In this document: positions 62,528 to 64,000 of the stretch, one piece after another | Layout of the letters: each line of letters starts with the position of its first letter | How positions within the stretch are numbered: the stretch's first letter is position 1 | From: Leishmania donovani | Taxonomy: Eukaryota > Euglenozoa > Kinetoplastea > Trypanosomatida > Trypanosomatidae | Length of the DNA: 64,000 nucleotides | Reading direction: 5' to 3' | Assembly: GCF_000227135.1 (NCBI RefSeq) | Contig: NC_018247.1 | Coordinates: 217,451-281,450 of the forward strand | The notes under the pieces: generated by a model | The model's input: only the letters and a program-made list of their open reading frames with translations | Database searches by the model: none | What the model was told of the DNA's origin: nothing | Translations under genes and position numbers: made by a program

Positions 62528-64000
62528 ATGGGCGCCACCCCTTCACGTGAGGCGAAGCCGATCATTCGGTCGCTGCGTTACGGCAACCACGAAATCGGCC
62601 TCATCCCGATCACTCGCGCCTACTTCAACGACCAAAACCCGCAACTGCGGCAGCAATTTATTCGTGTTCGCAATGACCCCAACGTGCGCTACAGCCATAC
62701 ACGCCCTCGCGGCTACAGCATGGCAGAGGTGCCTCCTGCCAACTATACGGAGGCAGACCTTGAAGCTTTTCTCGACACGGTCGAGCGCTCTTTGTTTGAC
62801 ACGAACGAGGAGATGCTCGACGCCGGTGCACTGCAGACGCCAACGATCAGCATGGCGCACCTCCAGCACATCATGCAGTGCGACGGGGAGGTAGACGTGT
62901 ACGACCCGACGCTCGAGAAAGAGGCGGAGGAGAGCGACAAGAGCAGCCAGCCGCCCACTTCCGTGGAGCCGTTCTTCCTCGGCGCCATCGGCACGCCATC
63001 TTTGCCGCCCCACAACAGCGTCAACAGTGGTCACGCGACAAGCCTGCAGAACCCGTGCCCGCCGCGTGAGACGACGAGTTGGCTGCGCTCAACGTCCCTG
63101 TCCCTGCGCGCCTCCTCGTCGGACGAGGCCGGCAACAGCCCCGCCCACTCGGCGTCAGCCGTGTCTGCCACTTTATCTCTCAACGCCGCCACGTCGCACA
63201 TGCTGCTGCCCCCGTCTACGCCGACGGCACCGCCGCAGGATGAGAAGACGTTGAAGATGCCGAGCGCTGAGGACTGTGCAACCGACTGGTTCCTGAGGCT
63301 CAAGGGCCTCCTCCAGGCGCACCACCGCCGCGTGGACGAGTCCTGCAGCCCCAGTGACAGTGACACTCACAACCACCATGAGCAGTCGCCGTGTCCGTCC
63401 CAGTTCAAGTCTGAGGAGTATATGCGCTTTAAACGTGCCGTGCAGCCCGTGCCGTGCGCGGTGTTGTTCATCTACGTCAGCAACCGCGAGGAGCACGACT
63501 GTTTCACGTTCCAGGGCCACCGCGTGAACGTCATCGGAAGCTTCGACATGCGCAGCCACGACGATGACCGCGACGCCTTCACACCAACGCTGCAGATCCG
63601 CAAAGCTATCCTCAAGGCCGCCGGCGACCGGACGCTGGAGCGCGTGCTCGCGCTATCGACGAGATACTACCTGGACAGCTTCACCGAGATCGTCCTCCAG
63701 CAGCTGCAGCGACGCCCTGTTGCGGAGCTGTTGGCGGGCCTTGGCGAGGAGGCGCGAAACCTGCTGTGCGACCTGCCCCCCAGCCCCCTCGCTGGCGGCA
63801 CTGACGGCTGCTCGTCCATGCACGACCCCGTTTCGGTTGCGCGGGCGCTCTTCTACGAGCGTATCACAAAACTGCCGCTGGTCGTGTCGTCCCCTTTCAA
63901 TAACTACCCTGCTCTCAAGTTCATCTACGACTTCACCTCCCTCACGCACAGCATCGAGAACAGCCAGTTTGTCCGCCCAGGCGACCTGCGGCTGTGCACG
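62528..64000 (+). CDS. protein of unrecognised family, paralogue B (3' end beyond the window)
   Basis: The frame is open from the ATG at 62528 to the last base, giving 491 codons with no stop. It starts MGATPSRE, again Gly2 and Ser6 as in myristoylation sites. Residues about 17-34 (YGNHEIGLIPITRAYFND) parallel the N-terminal block of the gene at 43005. A helical segment YTEADLEAFLDTVERSLF lies near 71-88. A disordered Ser/Pro-rich stretch covers about 130-240. PVPCAV is at about 307-312, followed by FQGHRVNVIGSFDM near 330-343, and a globular helical region runs on to the edge (about 350-491; LDSFTEIVLQQLQRRP, then NYPALKFIYDFTSL). There is no Gln tract so far. The order of shared motifs matches paralogue A, so I read the two as an old tandem duplication. 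Function unknown. Confidence 0.88.
   Translation, partial: MGATPSREAKPIIRSLRYGNHEIGLIPITRAYFNDQNPQLRQQFIRVRNDPNVRYSHTRPRGYSMAEVPPANYTEADLEAFLDTVERSLFDTNEEMLDAGALQTPTISMAHLQHIMQCDGEVDVYDPTLEKEAEESDKSSQPPTSVEPFFLGAIGTPSLPPHNSVNSGHATSLQNPCPPRETTSWLRSTSLSLRASSSDEAGNSPAHSASAVSATLSLNAATSHMLLPPSTPTAPPQDEKTLKMPSAEDCATDWFLRLKGLLQAHHRRVDESCSPSDSDTHNHHEQSPCPSQFKSEEYMRFKRAVQPVPCAVLFIYVSNREEHDCFTFQGHRVNVIGSFDMRSHDDDRDAFTPTLQIRKAILKAAGDRTLERVLALSTRYYLDSFTEIVLQQLQRRPVAELLAGLGEEARNLLCDLPPSPLAGGTDGCSSMHDPVSVARALFYERITKLPLVVSSPFNNYPALKFIYDFTSLTHSIENSQFVRPGDLRLCT

Noticed and set aside
1..64000. CRISPR array, operons, ribosome binding sites
   Set aside because: Gene structure is eukaryotic; the repeats seen are microsatellites or gap-flanking duplications.

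Overview
The window reads as nuclear DNA of a trypanosomatid, most likely Leishmania or a close relative. The supported protein-coding genes are GC-rich, intronless and all on the + strand. Long pyrimidine-rich and (GT)n/(CA)n-rich spacers separate them, as expected of a polycistronic unit processed by trans-splicing. The protein families fit: a TUTase, a kinesin-1-like motor, the PP2A scaffold subunit, the Rrp5 C-terminal module, Hikeshi, and several large low-complexity proteins. There is no sign of bacterial or viral gene layout. I do not assign a chromosome.

Region by region. Positions 1-5300 hold the wreck of an ingi/L1Tc-clade non-LTR retrotransposon (a DIRE): an endonuclease tail, reverse transcriptase blocks in shifting frames with both catalytic motifs mutated, an RNase H-like remnant, and C-terminal C2H2-type zinc fingers. 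This stretch and the next kilobase contain four 99-base N gaps, and each gap is flanked by a direct duplication of 273-508 bases. Most of these look like contig ends that overlap but were never merged. Positions 6741-38310 carry nine genes: an SMP-domain membrane protein, a TUTase, a giant FG-GAP/ITFG2-like protein, a large disordered protein with a TRAF-type zinc finger, a kinesin with an enlarged loop, a short Rrp5-like protein, the PP2A A subunit, a small basic protein that may be mitochondrial, and Hikeshi.

From 38311 the gene density collapses. A 4.7 kb spacer leads to a 1339-residue Q-rich protein (43005-47024). Then 15.5 kb follow with no credible coding sequence, before a second long gene (62528 to the window edge, incomplete).

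The most interesting observation is that the two genes flanking the 15.5 kb gap look like diverged paralogues. They share an MGxxPS start compatible with N-myristoylation, a conserved N-terminal block, a PVPCAV motif and a QGxRxxxIG motif. I do not recognise the family. With their very long flanking non-coding DNA they are the best candidate here for an undescribed system.

Start codons are taken as the first plausible in-frame ATG, because GTG/TTG/CTG starts are not expected in this organism. No protein search could be run, so family calls rest on motifs and architecture I could read.
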